Origin: Rhodobacteraceae bacterium Alg231-04
GTDB lineage: Bacteria > Pseudomonadota > Alphaproteobacteria > Rhodobacterales > Rhodobacteraceae
NCBI GenBank assembly: GCA_900143635.1
Contig: FREY01000001.1
Span: forward strand, 403,324 to 467,323
Direction: 5' to 3'
DNA: 64,000 nt
Shown: positions 15,411-26,600 of the stretch, one piece after another
Numbering within the stretch: the stretch's first letter is position 1
Layout: every line of letters starts with the position of its first letter
Made by a program: the position numbers and the translations under genes
Notes under the pieces: model-generated
Told to the model about the DNA's origin: nothing
Seen by the model: the letters and a program-made list of their open reading frames with translations, nothing else
The model's database searches: none

Positions 15411-17186
15411 ATGCCGCCTCTGTTGTCTGTCGAAAACCTGAGCATCGCCTTTGGCGGTGGCGCCCCTGTTGTCCAGAATGTCAGCTTTGAGGTGCAGCCC
15501 GGCCAGACCCTTGCGCTGGTCGGCGAAAGTGGCTCGGGCAAAACCATTTCCTGCCGGGCGGTGCTGCGCATCCTGCCACGCGCCGCGGAAATCACCTCTG
15601 GCAAAATCCAGTTCAATGGCGGTGCCGCCGGCAGTCTGGACCTCACCTCGCTGAGCGAGCGGCGCATGCGCGACGTGCGCGGCAATGCCATCTCGATGAT
15701 TTTTCAGGAACCCATGCGGTCCCTTTCGCCCCTGCACCGGATCGGCAATCAAGTGGCCGAAGTCCTGTGGCTGCATGGCCGCCAGAGCGAGGCACAGTCC
15801 AAGCGCGATGTGCTGGAGTGTTTTGAGCGGGTCGGCTTCCCCGATCCGGAACGCGCGTGGAATTCTTACCCGTTTGAACTGTCCGGCGGCATGCGCCAGC
15901 GGGCGATGATCGCCATGGCGATGGTGGCCAAGCCGGACCTGTTGATCGCAGACGAGCCGACAACCGCGCTGGATGTGACCACACAGGCGCAGGTTCTGGG
16001 GCTGATGAAGGATCTCCAGAAAGAGACCGGCATGGCGATGATCCTGGTGACCCATGATCTGGGCGTGGTGGCAAACATGGCCGAAGAGGTCGTGGTCATG
16101 CACAAGGGCCGGGTGATGGAGGCAGGCCGGGCTGAACCGATGCTCAAAGCCCCCGCCCACCCCTATACCAAGGCGCTGTTTGACGCGGCACCCGAGATTC
16201 CGGACGAGGCCGTTGTCGGCGTGCCTGCCCAGCATGAAGATCTGATCCTCGACCTGAAGAATGTGTCCAAAACCTATGTGATGCGGTCGGGTAAGGCTTG
16301 GAGCAAACCAACCGAAATTCCCGCCTGCCGTCAGGTCAATCTGGAACTGCCGCGCGGCACCACGCTGGCGATTGTCGGCGAAAGTGGCTCGGGCAAGACC
16401 ACGGCGGCGCGGATCGCTCTGGGCGCAGAACCCCCGGATGCGGGCGGCGAAGTGCTGTTTAAGCCGCGCAAGGGCGATGATCCCCTTGCCGTCCACAGCA
16501 TGGACCGCAGCCAGCGCACCGCCTTTCAGCGCGAAGCACAGATGGTGTTTCAGGATCCCTATTCCTCACTGTCACCGCGGATGCGCATTCAGGACACGCT
16601 GACCGAACCGCTGGAGATCCACGGCATCGGCAGCGCCAGCGAGCGCCGGGACCGCGCCGAAGAGGCGCTGAAGCTGGTGGGCCTGGGCGGCGACATGCTG
16701 AAACGCTATCCGCATGCCTTCTCGGGTGGTCAGCGCCAGCGCCTGTCGATCGCCCGCGCGCTGATGCTGGACCCGGCGCTGCTGGTCTGTGACGAGCCGA
16801 CCTCGGCGCTGGATGTGTCGGTTCAGGACCAGATCCTGCGGCTGCTAGAAGAAATCCGCGACGGCAAGGGGCTGAGCTATCTGTTCATCAGCCACGATCT
16901 GGCCGTAGTGGCGCGCATCGCTGACGAGGTGGCGGTGATGCGGCGCGGGCTGATCGTCGAACAGGCGCCGCCCGAAACCCTGTTCTGGAACCCCCAGCAC
17001 CCCTACACCAAGGCGCTGATCGCGGCCCAACCCGAGCCCGACATCACCCGCCCGATTAATCTGAAACTTGTGGCGCAGGGCGCGGGTGATCCCGATACCT
17101 GGCCCGAACGCTTCCGTTTTTCCGACAGCATGGTACCTTCACTGATGCAATTGGAACCCGGACATAAGGTACGTTGCCATGAATAA
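15411..17186 (+). CDS. Fused dual-ATPase of a peptide-type ABC importer
   Basis: A 591-residue protein with two oligopeptide-type ABC ATPase domains in tandem, equivalent to DppD-DppF fused. Domain 1: Walker A GESGSGKT (38-45), signature [10 protein letters not shown], Walker [13 protein letters not shown]. Domain 2: Walker [13 protein letters not shown] (about 323), signature [15 protein letters not shown], Walker [20 protein letters not shown] motifs after each domain are typical of the Opp/Dpp family. It powers import through the two permeases downstream. It overlaps the binding-protein gene by 8 bp; having the ATPase gene first is less common. Confidence 0.95.
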   Translation: MPPLLSVENLSIAFGGGAPVVQNVSFEVQPGQTLALVGESGSGKTISCRAVLRILPRAAEITSGKIQFNGGAAGSLDLTSLSERRMRDVRGNAISMIFQEPMRSLSPLHRIGNQVAEVLWLHGRQSEAQSKRDVLECFERVGFPDPERAWNSYPFELSGGMRQRAMIAMAMVAKPDLLIADEPTTALDVTTQAQVLGLMKDLQKETGMAMILVTHDLGVVANMAEEVVVMHKGRVMEAGRAEPMLKAPAHPYTKALFDAAPEIPDEAVVGVPAQHEDLILDLKNVSKTYVMRSGKAWSKPTEIPACRQVNLELPRGTTLAIVGESGSGKTTAARIALGAEPPDAGGEVLFKPRKGDDPLAVHSMDRSQRTAFQREAQMVFQDPYSSLSPRMRIQDTLTEPLEIHGIGSASERRDRAEEALKLVGLGGDMLKRYPHAFSGGQRQRLSIARALMLDPALLVCDEPTSALDVSVQDQILRLLEEIRDGKGLSYLFISHDLAVVARIADEVAVMRRGLIVEQAPPETLFWNPQHPYTKALIAAQPEPDITRPINLKLVAQGAGDPDTWPERFRFSDSMVPSLMQLEPGHKVRCHE

Positions 17187-19098
17187 CGCCTGCCGAACCC
17201 TTTTCGCCGTAGCCGCAGCCGCGGTTCTGGCCCCCTTTGCCGCATTGGCCGGACCAGATGTGCAGGAAAGCGCCTTCTGGAACCAAGAGGTCGAGGCCGG
17301 CAATCTGCCCGTCGCCGCTGACCGGGTGCCGGATATGCCGCTGGTGGTGGATATGGCCGCCAAGGGGCGCACGCCCGGTGTACAGGGCGGCGTGCTCAAC
17401 ACCATGGTCACCCGCTCCAAGGACATCCGCCAGATGGTGGTCTATGGCTACGCCCGTCTGGTTGGCTACGGGGAGGATTACACCCTTGAGCCGGACATCC
17501 TGATGGGGTTCGAGAACGAGGAAAACCGCAAGTTCACCATGTCACTGCGTCCGGGGCACAAATGGTCCAACGGCGCGCCCTTCACGGCCGAGGATTTCCG
17601 CTACTGGTGGGAAGATGTGGCCAACAACCCGCTGCTCAGCCCGGCTGGGCCGCCGGACTTCCTGATGGTCGAAGGTCAGCCGCCGCGGGTCAGCTTTCCG
17701 GATGAAACCACCGTGATTTACGAGTGGGACAATCCCAATCCCAGCTTCATGCAGAGCCTCGCGCAGGCGCGTCCGCCCTTCATCTACCGCCCGTCGGAAT
17801 TCCTGAAACGCTATCACGTGGCCTATGCCGATCCTGACGATCTGGCCGGTGAAGTGGATTATGCCCGCGTCAAAAGCTGGGCGGCGCTGCACAACAAGCG
17901 CGACAACATGTATAAGTTCGACAATCACGAACTGCCGACCCTGCAGCCCTGGATGAACTCCACCTCGGGCAAGAAGATCCGCCACCTGTTTGTGCGCAAC
18001 CCCTATTACCACCGTGTCGACAGCAGCGGCGTGCAGCTGCCCTATATCGATGTGGTCGAGATGGAAATCGTTTCAGGCGGGCTGGTAGCTGCAAAATCCA
18101 ACGCCGGCGAGGCCGATCTGCAGGCGCGCGGGCTGGATTTCCGCGATGTGCCGATCCTGCGCAAGGGCGAGGCCGACGGCGGCAACTATGTGACCTACCT
18201 TTGGGGCACCGGCACCGCGTCGCAGATCGCGATCCACCCCAACCTGAATGTCAATGACGAGGTGTGGAAAGGCGTGCTGCGCGATGTGCGGGTGCGCCGG
18301 GCCTTGTCACTGGCCATCAACCGCAAGGCCATCAACAAGGCGCTCTATTTCAAACTGGGCAAACCCGGCGCGATGACGGTGCTGGAACAAAGCCCCTTCT
18401 TTGACCCCGAACTGCGTGAAGCCTGGGCCGGGTTCGACCCGGAGGGTGCCAGCCAGCTGCTGGACGAGGCAGGCCTGAGCGAACGCAGTGGTGATGGCAT
18501 CCGCCTGCTGCCGGACGGGCGCCGGATGGAGCTGATTATTGAGACCGCCGGTGAACGTCAGGAAGTTGAAAACGCCCTGCAAATCATCACCGACGACTGG
18601 CGCGATATCGGCGTCAAACTGGTGATGCGCCCGCTTGATCGCGACATTCTACGCAACCGGGTCTTTTCCGGCACCACCATGGCCTCGGTCTGGTTCGGCT
18701 GGGACAATGGTTTGCCACAGCCCTATACCTCGCCTGCCTATCTGGCGCCGACCGATCAGGTGTTCCTGTCCTGGCCGAAATGGGGCCAGTTCCACCAGAC
18801 ACGCGGCGGATCGGGCGAGGCGCCGGACCTGCCCGAAGCACAGCGCCTGATGGAGCTGTCACAGGCCTGGGATCGCGCCACAACGGATGACGAACGCAGC
18901 GCTGTTTGGCGCGACATGCTGAAAATCCACGCTGATCAGGTCTATGCCATCGGTGTTCTGGCAGGCGCGCCGCAGCCGGTTGTTGTGAACAAGGCCTTAC
19001 GCAACGTGCCCACGAAAGGCATCTGGGCCTGGGATCCCGGCGCTCATTTCGGCATCCACCGCCCGGACGAGTTCTTCTTTGAGGGCGGAAACGGCTGA
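17179..19098 (+). CDS. ABC importer periplasmic substrate-binding protein (family 5)
   Basis: A 639-residue family 5 solute-binding protein with a signal peptide (residues 1-24; hydrophobic AVAAAAVLAPFAALA and cleavage near ALA-GP). It has typical blocks such as LRPGHKWSNGAPFTAEDFRY and VRRALSLAINRKAINKALY. It is longer than classical DppA (about 535 residues), as in the group that binds larger or unusual ligands. The ligand is not deducible. It is encoded between the ATPase and permease genes with overlapping ends, so it is part of one translationally coupled operon. Confidence 0.93.
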   Translation: MNNACRTLFAVAAAAVLAPFAALAGPDVQESAFWNQEVEAGNLPVAADRVPDMPLVVDMAAKGRTPGVQGGVLNTMVTRSKDIRQMVVYGYARLVGYGEDYTLEPDILMGFENEENRKFTMSLRPGHKWSNGAPFTAEDFRYWWEDVANNPLLSPAGPPDFLMVEGQPPRVSFPDETTVIYEWDNPNPSFMQSLAQARPPFIYRPSEFLKRYHVAYADPDDLAGEVDYARVKSWAALHNKRDNMYKFDNHELPTLQPWMNSTSGKKIRHLFVRNPYYHRVDSSGVQLPYIDVVEMEIVSGGLVAAKSNAGEADLQARGLDFRDVPILRKGEADGGNYVTYLWGTGTASQIAIHPNLNVNDEVWKGVLRDVRVRRALSLAINRKAINKALYFKLGKPGAMTVLEQSPFFDPELREAWAGFDPEGASQLLDEAGLSERSGDGIRLLPDGRRMELIIETAGERQEVENALQIITDDWRDIGVKLVMRPLDRDILRNRVFSGTTMASVWFGWDNGLPQPYTSPAYLAPTDQVFLSWPKWGQFHQTRGGSGEAPDLPEAQRLMELSQAWDRATTDDERSAVWRDMLKIHADQVYAIGVLAGAPQPVVVNKALRNVPTKGIWAWDPGAHFGIHRPDEFFFEGGNG

Positions 19099-20126
19099 TG
19101 GAGATCCTGCGCTATTCGGTCTATCGCTTCGGCACTATGCTGATGACGCTTCTGGTTGTCTCGGTGATGATCTTTGTGATCATCAACCTGCCACCGGGCG
19201 ACTATCTCAGCAATCAGATCACCGAATTGCGCGCCTCCGGGCAGTCGGCCGGCGTCGCCAAGGCCGAATTCCTGCGCACTGAATACGCGCTGGATAAGCC
19301 GCTGTATCAGCAATACCTGATCTGGATGGGCTTCTTTCCCGGCCCGCATGGGTTTTCCGGCATGATTCAGGGCAATTTCGGCTGGTCATTTGAGTTTGAC
19401 CTGCCGGTCTCCGAGATCGTCGGCGATACCCTGTGGCTGACCGTTCTGGTCAATATGGCCGCGATCATCTTTGTCTATGCGGTTGCCCTGCCGCTGGGTG
19501 TGGCCGCCGCTGCGCGGTCGCGTACCTGGGTAGATTACTCTTCCGCATTTGTCGGCTATCTGGGACTGGCGACACCGAACTTCCTCTTGGCGCTGATCCT
19601 GTTCTACTACGGTCACAAATATCTAAACCTGCCGATCGGCGGGCTGATGGACCCAATGTACGAAGGCCTGCCGATGAGCTGGGACAAGGCCAAATCCATC
19701 GGCGTGCATCTGATCGTTCCAACCTTTGTGATCGGCACCTCGGGTGCCTCGGCAATGATGCAGCGCCTGCGGGCCAATATGCTGGACGAGCTGGGCAAGC
19801 CTTATGTGGAAACGGCCACTGCCAAGGGCATGCCACCGGCCCGGATGCTGGCGAAATATCCGCTGCGCGTCGCCTTCAACCCCTTTGTGGCCGACATTGG
19901 CAACCTGCTGCCTTCGATGGTGTCTGGCTCGGTTCTGGTCTCGGTCGTGCTGGGGCTGCAAACCATTGGTCCGGCCCTGTTGCAGGCGCTTAAATCGCAG
20001 GATCAGTTTCTGGCCGGTTTCATCCTGATGTTTGTGGCGCTGCTGACCCTCATCGGGACGATGATTTCTGACGTGCTGCTGGTCATGCTTGATCCGCGCA
20101 TCCGCTACGAGGGGCGCGACGCATGA
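19098..20126 (+). CDS. ABC importer permease (DppB-like)
   Basis: A 342-residue inner-membrane permease of the peptide/nickel type. The N-terminal helix YRFGTMLMTLLVVSVMIFVI is followed by a periplasmic region with the conserved YALDKPLYQQYLIWMG, then five further helices. The cytoplasmic EAA-type loop is MLDELGKPYVETATAKGMPP. The start codon overlaps the previous stop by 1 bp and the end overlaps the next permease by 4 bp. Confidence 0.94.
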   Translation: MEILRYSVYRFGTMLMTLLVVSVMIFVIINLPPGDYLSNQITELRASGQSAGVAKAEFLRTEYALDKPLYQQYLIWMGFFPGPHGFSGMIQGNFGWSFEFDLPVSEIVGDTLWLTVLVNMAAIIFVYAVALPLGVAAAARSRTWVDYSSAFVGYLGLATPNFLLALILFYYGHKYLNLPIGGLMDPMYEGLPMSWDKAKSIGVHLIVPTFVIGTSGASAMMQRLRANMLDELGKPYVETATAKGMPPARMLAKYPLRVAFNPFVADIGNLLPSMVSGSVLVSVVLGLQTIGPALLQALKSQDQFLAGFILMFVALLTLIGTMISDVLLVMLDPRIRYEGRDA

Positions 20127-21277
20127 CCCATTTGCCCGACGGACGTTATGTCGACGATGCCCCCTATGATCCGCAGGCCTCTCTGCTGGAGCTGGAGCGC
20201 AAGGATCTGGACGCCCCCAACTGGCTGCTGGTCTGGCGCAAATTCCGCACCCATCGACTGGGGCTGATTTCCGGCATTTTCCTGCTGCTCAGCTATCTGA
20301 TGCTGCCCTTTGCCGGCTTTATCGCTCCTTATGGGCCAAACACCCGGCATGCAGACAATCTCTATTCGCCGCCACAGTCGGTCAATTTCTTCCACGAGGG
20401 CCAGTTCATCGGCCCCTTTGTCTATCCGATGGAATCCGAAGCCAACCTGGAAACCTTTCAGTGGGAGTTTGTCGCCGACACCGACAACCCGGCCAAGCTG
20501 ACGTTCTTTTGCGACGGTGACAGCTATATGCTGGCCGGGCTGATCAAGGCCGACACCCACCTGTTCTGCGCACCGGACGGTGTGACGATCTTTCTCTGGG
20601 GATCGGACCGCCTGGGGCGGGACGTGTTCAGCCGCATCTTTTATGGCGCGCAACTGTCGCTGACGGTTGGTCTGATTGGCATTTCCGTATCCTTTGTACT
20701 GGGCATTTTCTTTGGCTCGGTCGCGGGCTATTTCGGTGGCAGGATCGATTGGGTGATCAACCGCGTGATCGAAGTACTGCGCTCCTTGCCGGAACTGCCG
20801 CTTTGGCTGGCCCTGTCGGCGGCGGTACCGTCCAACTGGTCACCGGTGGCTGTGTTCTTTATAATTTCGATTATTCTTGGCATTCTGGACTGGCCCGGTC
20901 TGGCCCGGTCGGTGCGGGCGAAATTCCTGTCCCTGCGGGAGGAGGAATACGTGAAGGCCGCTGAAATGATGGGGGCCTCATCCGGCCGGGTGATCCGCAA
21001 ACATCTGCTGCCGAATTTCATGTCCCATCTCATCGCCTCGGCGACGCTGTCGATCCCTGCAATGATCCTTGGCGAGACGGCCCTGTCCTTCCTTGGCCTT
21101 GGCCTGCGGGCCCCTGCGGTCAGCTGGGGGGTGATGCTGAACGATGCGCAGAACCTGACCTCGGTCGAGATTTACCCGTGGATTGCCATTCCAATGATCC
21201 CGATTATTGTTGTGGTGCTTGCCTTCAATTTCCTTGGCGACGGGCTGCGTGACAGTCTGGATCCCTACCAGCAGTAA
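20123..21277 (+). CDS. ABC importer permease (DppC-like)
   Basis: A 384-residue partner permease. The N-terminal cytoplasmic part, FRTHRLGLISGIFLLLSYL, leads into helix 1. A large periplasmic insert (about residues 60-150) is typical of the longer members of this family. The core FLWGSDRLGRDVFSRIFYGA and the EAA loop EEEYVKAAEMMGASSGRVI are clear. It ends DSLDPYQQ. It completes the ATPase, binding protein and two-permease set. Confidence 0.94.
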   Translation: MTHLPDGRYVDDAPYDPQASLLELERKDLDAPNWLLVWRKFRTHRLGLISGIFLLLSYLMLPFAGFIAPYGPNTRHADNLYSPPQSVNFFHEGQFIGPFVYPMESEANLETFQWEFVADTDNPAKLTFFCDGDSYMLAGLIKADTHLFCAPDGVTIFLWGSDRLGRDVFSRIFYGAQLSLTVGLIGISVSFVLGIFFGSVAGYFGGRIDWVINRVIEVLRSLPELPLWLALSAAVPSNWSPVAVFFIISIILGILDWPGLARSVRAKFLSLREEEYVKAAEMMGASSGRVIRKHLLPNFMSHLIASATLSIPAMILGETALSFLGLGLRAPAVSWGVMLNDAQNLTSVEIYPWIAIPMIPIIVVVLAFNFLGDGLRDSLDPYQQ

Positions 21278-21289
21278 GAGATTTGAGAG

Positions 21290-22636
21290 ATGACATTGAT
21301 TTCCGCCCTGCCCGCGGCGGGCCGCTATGACGTGACCGGAACCGGCCAGCTGCCCAGCGCCTTTGCAGTAACTGAGCTGGCCACCGCCAGTGTCGCCGCA
21401 GTTGGGTTGGAAATGGCCGGGCTGATTGCAGATCTGAACCTTGCCCCGGCAGCCCCCGGCGTCACCGTCGATCAGCGCCTTGCCTCCTTGTGGTTTGGCT
21501 TCAGTTTTCGCCCCAGCGGCTGGGAGATGCCATCGCTCTGGGATCCGATTGCCGGGAACTATCTGGCCTCGGACGGCTGGATCCGCCTGCACACCAACCT
21601 GCCCCATCACCGTGCCGCCGCACTGCGTGTGCTGGGCTGCAGCGGTGATCGCGGTGCGGTGACTGCGGCTGTAGCCAATTGGCGTGCCAATGATCTGGAG
21701 GCCGCCATTGTAGTGGAAAACGGCGCCGCTGCCGCCATGCGCAGCCGCGCGGATTGGCTGGAACACCCACAGGGCAAGGCCGTCGCAGCCGAGCCGCTGA
21801 TCCACTGGGCCGCGCCCCGGCCTGTCACCCTGCGCGACCGCCCTCAGGCCACCGCCGCCCGCCCTCTGGCGGGTCTGAAAGTACTGGACCTGACCCGCGT
21901 TCTGGCCGGGCCCATTGCGACCCGCACGCTGGCTGGATTTGGTGCCGATGTCTTGCGCATCGACCCTGTTGGCTGGGACGAACCCGGCACCATTCCCGAT
22001 ATTTCACTGGGAAAGCGGATGGCCTATCTGGATCTAAAATCCAGCGATGGCCGCGCCCGTTTCGAGGCCCTGCTTTCTGAGGCTGACGTGCTGGTCCATG
22101 GCTACCGCCCCGATGCGCTGGAGGCGCTTGGCCTCGGCCTTGCGCGCCGCGACACACTTGCGCCAAATCGGATCGAGGTCACGCTGGACGCCTATGGCTG
22201 GACCGGCCCCTGGGCCGGGCGGCGCGGCTTTGACAGTCTGGTGCAGATGAGTTCTGGCATTGCCCATGCCGGAATGGAATGGGCGAATAAGGACACCCCC
22301 ACCCCCCTGCCTGTGCAGGCGCTGGACCATGCGGCAGGGTATCTTCTGGCGGCCTGTGCTCTTTCCGCACTTGCAGCCGCCGCACGCGGCGAAAGGGTGC
22401 CCCACGCCCGCCTGTCCCTTGCCCGCACCGGAGAGCTTTTGGCCGGGCTGGGCAGGACTGCCGAAGGGTCGGCCATCTCCGATTCTCAGGACGCCGATTA
22501 TGATCCCAACACCGAGGCCAGCAGCTGGGGGCCGGGGCATCGCCTGTCCGCCCCCTGCTGGCTTTCGGACACAAAAATGTGCTGGGACCGACCTGCAATG
22601 GCTTGCGGCAGCTCTGCGCCGCATTGGCCGGGCTGA
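21290..22636 (+). CDS. CaiB/BaiF family CoA-transferase-like protein, permuted domain order
   Basis: A 448-residue protein of the family III CoA-transferase group. Residues about 190-400 match the N-terminal half of CaiB-type enzymes (GLKVLDLTRVLAGPIATRTL, ADVLVHGYRPDALE, GWTGPWAGRRGFDSLVQMSS). Residues about 60-180 resemble the usual C-terminal half (SDGWIRLHTN, then a hPQG-like WLEHPQGKAVAA), so the halves are in reversed order. It starts 12 bp after the permease stop and is likely co-transcribed, hinting that the imported compound is activated as a CoA ester (inference). Confidence 0.82.
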   Translation: MTLISALPAAGRYDVTGTGQLPSAFAVTELATASVAAVGLEMAGLIADLNLAPAAPGVTVDQRLASLWFGFSFRPSGWEMPSLWDPIAGNYLASDGWIRLHTNLPHHRAAALRVLGCSGDRGAVTAAVANWRANDLEAAIVVENGAAAAMRSRADWLEHPQGKAVAAEPLIHWAAPRPVTLRDRPQATAARPLAGLKVLDLTRVLAGPIATRTLAGFGADVLRIDPVGWDEPGTIPDISLGKRMAYLDLKSSDGRARFEALLSEADVLVHGYRPDALEALGLGLARRDTLAPNRIEVTLDAYGWTGPWAGRRGFDSLVQMSSGIAHAGMEWANKDTPTPLPVQALDHAAGYLLAACALSALAAAARGERVPHARLSLARTGELLAGLGRTAEGSAISDSQDADYDPNTEASSWGPGHRLSAPCWLSDTKMCWDRPAMACGSSAPHWPG

Positions 22637-22744
22637 CCCATCGGTCAGAATGCTGGACAAAACGCGTGCTTTGCGCAACTTGGGTGTGTCGCCCTATCGG
22701 GGGCAAGGTGACAGCCAACCGCAGCCGCCGCGCATAGGAAGCCC

Positions 22745-23410
22745 ATGACCCGCAAACCCATTCTGCACCGAGATGATCCAGATGCAACGCCATTAACCGG
22801 CAATGTCAAAGTCACCCGCGAAGATTGGCTGCGCCACGCGATGGAGCTGTTGATTTCTGATGGGGTGGACCGGGTGAAAGTGCTGCGTCTGGCCGAAGAC
22901 ATGCAGGTTTCGCGGTCGTCCTTCTACTGGTATTTCAAATCCCGCAACGATCTATTGGACGCGCTGCTGCAACAGTGGGAAGCAACCAATACGGCTGTGA
23001 TCGAAACCCAGGCGCAGGCCGAGGCACCAACGGTGACGGCGGCGGTTCTGAACATCTTTCGCTGCACCACCAATCCGGATCTGTTCAACACGGCACTGGA
23101 TTTTGCGGTGCGTGACTGGGCCCGGCGATCTGCGGATGTGCGCGCCCGACTTGAAGCCTCGGACCGGCGCCGGGTCGCCGCGCTGACCGATATGTTCATG
23201 CGATACGGCTTTAGCCCCTATGAGGCCGGAACCCGCGCAAAGGTTCTGTATTTCCAGCAGATCGGCTATGATCTGGCAGGCCTACAGGAAGACCCTGAGC
23301 TGCGCCTTGGGCAGGTTGCCGGCTATCTGTCCGTGTTCACCGGCGTCGCCGCCTCCGGGCAGGAGCTGGAAGAGTTCGAGGCCTATTGCCGGTCTTTCTG
23401 GCATCCCTGA
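22745..23410 (+). CDS. TetR/AcrR-family transcriptional regulator
   Basis: A 221-residue TetR-family protein. The DNA-binding domain is about residues 20-75, with VKVLRLAEDMQVSRSSFYWY and the helix FKSRNDLLDALLQQWE. The remaining 145 residues are a divergent helical ligand domain. It lies 108 bp after the CoA-transferase gene on the same strand and may regulate the importer operon (inference). Confidence 0.87.
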   Translation: MTRKPILHRDDPDATPLTGNVKVTREDWLRHAMELLISDGVDRVKVLRLAEDMQVSRSSFYWYFKSRNDLLDALLQQWEATNTAVIETQAQAEAPTVTAAVLNIFRCTTNPDLFNTALDFAVRDWARRSADVRARLEASDRRRVAALTDMFMRYGFSPYEAGTRAKVLYFQQIGYDLAGLQEDPELRLGQVAGYLSVFTGVAASGQELEEFEAYCRSFWHP

Positions 23411-23555
23411 TCCTGTGCGCCCGGTGATGTCTGGCCCGGCAGTGTCTGGCCAGGTGACGCTGACGAGGTCCAAACGCGGGGCTCTGCGCGCCCCTTGAGG
23501 CGGGCCACATGGATGTGCGGCCCGCGGCGGCACATTTCTTTTCAAGAAATTTGAA

Positions 23556-23589
23556 TGCCTCCGGCGGGGGTGTTTTTTGGCCAGATGAA
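23556..23589 (-). repeat. Short 3'-UTR repeat element, copy 1
   Basis: On the plus strand the element begins TGCCTCCGGCGGGGGTG, continues with a T-run and ends CCAGATGAA. It lies 16 nt beyond the stop of the minus-strand oxidoreductase gene. A near-identical element is at 35978-36010 in the same position and orientation after glyS. Beyond it is a 7-bp hairpin (ATTTCTT-TTC-AAGAAAT). Confidence 0.75.
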
Positions 23590-23605
23590 CGCGGGTCCCT
23601 TAGGC

Positions 23606-26600
23606 TCAAAGCCCGGTAAGGGACTGCGCGACCTTTGCTTTGACGGTTTCAGCTGCGGCCTCGCGAACCGGGCCATAGCCGCGAATATCCAGCGGGGCCG
23701 TCAGGGCGTTGCGCCAGATGGCATGAGTTTGCGGCGTATAGCTGTGTTCTGCCTTTGCCAGAAGGGACTGGTACCAATCCAGCAAATCCCGGTTCAGCCT
23801 TGCCTCTGCGTGATAGGCAAATGGGTTCAGCCAGCTGCGGCGCAGGCGTTTGCTGCGGGCAAGCAGGCGCAGAGGGCCGGTCATCCAGGAGCCGTATTGC
23901 ATTTTGCGCGGCCGGCCGCGCGCGTCCTTGCGCCAGCCGAGAAGCGGCGGTGCCAGATGGTATTTCACCTGAGCACTTGAGCCGAACTCATCAGTGACCT
24001 GATGCTGGAACCCCTCGCTGGTCAACAAACGCGCCACTTCAAATTCATCCTTCACGGCCATGAGTTTGAACAGGGATTGGGCCGCCGCAGTGAGCAGTTC
24101 TTCCTTCATGTCTTCGGCCGTCGGTGGCAGGGCCTTGTGGAATGCCTCCAACCGGGTGCGGTAGCGATCTGCGAAAGCCACATCTTCATAGCCGGTCAGG
24201 AACGTGGCGCGCCGGGCGATCATGCCTTCCAGTGTCTCTTTTGGTTCTGGCTGTTCGCTGTAGTGATCGGCGAGCCGCTCGGGTGCCGCGGCCATGGCGC
24301 GGCCAATGGCAAAGGCGAGGCGGTTGCTGCCGACTGCGACGCCGTTCAGCACAATCGCCTGATCCAGCGCACCAGCACTGACCGGCACCAGACCCTGCTG
24401 CCAGGCAAAGCCCAGCATCATCACATTGGCCAGAACCGCATCGCCCAACAACCGCTCAGCTGCCGCATTGGCATTAAACCCCGAGAGGTTCTCCGCCCCC
24501 ACCACAGCAGCGATTGCCTCCTCGCGCGGGCCCACCTTCAGGTCTGCATCACGTTTCAGGACCAGATCTCCGGTGGGCATTTCGGCACGGTTCAGGGCCA
24601 CTTTGGTGCCCGCGCGATAATGGGCCGAGGCCTTGGGCGCAGAGCTGACCACCACGTCGCAGGCGATCAGCGCGTCTGCCGCGCCCTGCTCGATGCGCAC
24701 CTGATTGACCGCTTCCGGGCTGCGGGCAAGGCGGATATAGCTGAGGACGGTGCCAAATTTCTGCGCGAACCCCGTGAAGTCCAGAACGCTGGATCCCTTG
24801 CCCTCCAGATGGGCAGCCATGGTGATCAGCGCTCCGACCGTCACCACCCCGGTGCCGCCAACGCCGGTCACCAAAAGGTCAAAGGGCTTGTCCAGCGGCG
24901 GCAGTTTCGGCAGCGGCAAACCCTCGCTCAGCGCTGCCGCATCGAGGCCTTTGGGCTGTTTCTTTTGCCGCTCTGCGCCCTCGATCGTCACGAAGCTGGG
25001 GCAGAACCCGTTGAGACAGGAATAGTCTTTATTGCAGGAGCTGAGGTTGATCTTGCGCTTGCGGCCCAAAGGCGTCTCCTTGGGTTCCACACTCAGGCAG
25101 TTGCTTTCCAAAGAGCAGTCACCGCAGCCCTCGCATACCAGATCATTAATCATCACGAACTTTTGCGGGTCTTCCAATTTACCACGCTTGCGGCGGCGGC
25201 GTTTTTCGGTGGCGCAGGTCTGTTCATAGATCAGCACAGTGACGCCCTTTAGGTCGCGCAGCTCACGCTGCACGGCGTCCATCTCGGCACGGTCATGGAA
25301 TGTGGTCGCCGCCGGGAAGTCACGGCGTGAGAATTTGGCGATATCATCGGACACCAGCGCAATGCGCGCGACCCCTTCGGCCCGGCAGGTCTGGGCGATG
25401 CCCTGCACGCTGACCGGCCCGTCGACCGGCTGGCCACCGGTCATGGCCACCGCATCATTGTAGAGGATCTTGTAGGTGATATTGGTGCCGGCCGCGACCG
25501 CCTGACGGATCGCCAGCGAGCCGGAGTGATACCAGGTGCCCTCGCCGAGGTTCTGAAACACATGCTTGCCACCATTGAACTGGCTGGCGACCACATGCGG
25601 CACCCCCTCGCCGCCCATCTGCGCATAGCCCGCGGTCTCGCGGTTCATCCAGCTGGCCATCACGTGGCAGCCGATGCCAGAATTCGCGGTACTGCCTTCG
25701 GGCACTTTGGTAGAGGTGTTATGCGGGCAGCCCGAACAGAAATAGGGCGTGCGATTGGCGCCGCTGACATTCAGGATCTGCGGCGGCTGATCGGTCAGCG
25801 CATGGGCACGGGCTGGCAGGCCTTCTTCGGGGAAGAACGCATCCAGCCGGGCGGCCACGATGGGCACCAGCTGCAGCGGGCTGAGTTCGCCGGTCCATGG
25901 GATCAGCGGATCGCCGTGGCTGTCGTATTTGCCGACCATCTTTTCGGGCTTATTGCCCGGCCAATCATAGAAATACTCCTTGAACTGGCTTTCGATGATG
26001 CCGCGTTTTTCTTCGACAACCAGCACCTCTTGCTTGCCGTGCACAAAGCGCAGCGCATTGCGCCGGGCCAGCGGCCAGACCATGCCGACCTTGTAGATGT
26101 CGATGCCCAGTCGGCGGCAGGCGTCCTCGTCCAGACCCAGCAGGCGCAGCGCCTCCATCAGGTCGAGATGCGCCTTGCCGGTGGTGACAAAGCCAAACTT
26201 GGCCTCTTCGATATCATAGAGGCGGCGGTCAATCGGGTTGGCCTCGGCAAAGGTGCGCACGGCCTTTATCTTGGCTTGAATGCGTGTCTCAATCTCAGGG
26301 CTGGGCAGATCGGCGCGGCGCACGTGCAGCCCACCGGGATAGGCAGGCAGATCAGGAAGATCAAAGACCCGGTCGGGGCGCAGGTCCACCGAGCGGGCGC
26401 TTTCGACGGTTTCCGAAACCGCCTTGAAGCCAACCCAGGTGCCGGAATGGCGCGACAGCGCAAAGCCGTATTCGCCGTATTCCAGATACTCGCCCACATC
26501 CGAGGGTGCCAGAACCGGCATGAACCAGGACATGAAGGCCACATCCGATTGATGCGGCATGGAGGAGCTGACGCAGCCATGATCATCGCCCGCGACCACC

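Noticed and set aside
22520-22636. Suspected frameshift at the C-terminus of the CoA-transferase gene
   Set aside because: Composition changes, but the frame still reads like the end of related proteins (GPGHRLSAP, WDRPAM, GSSAPHW), so I see no need for a frameshift.
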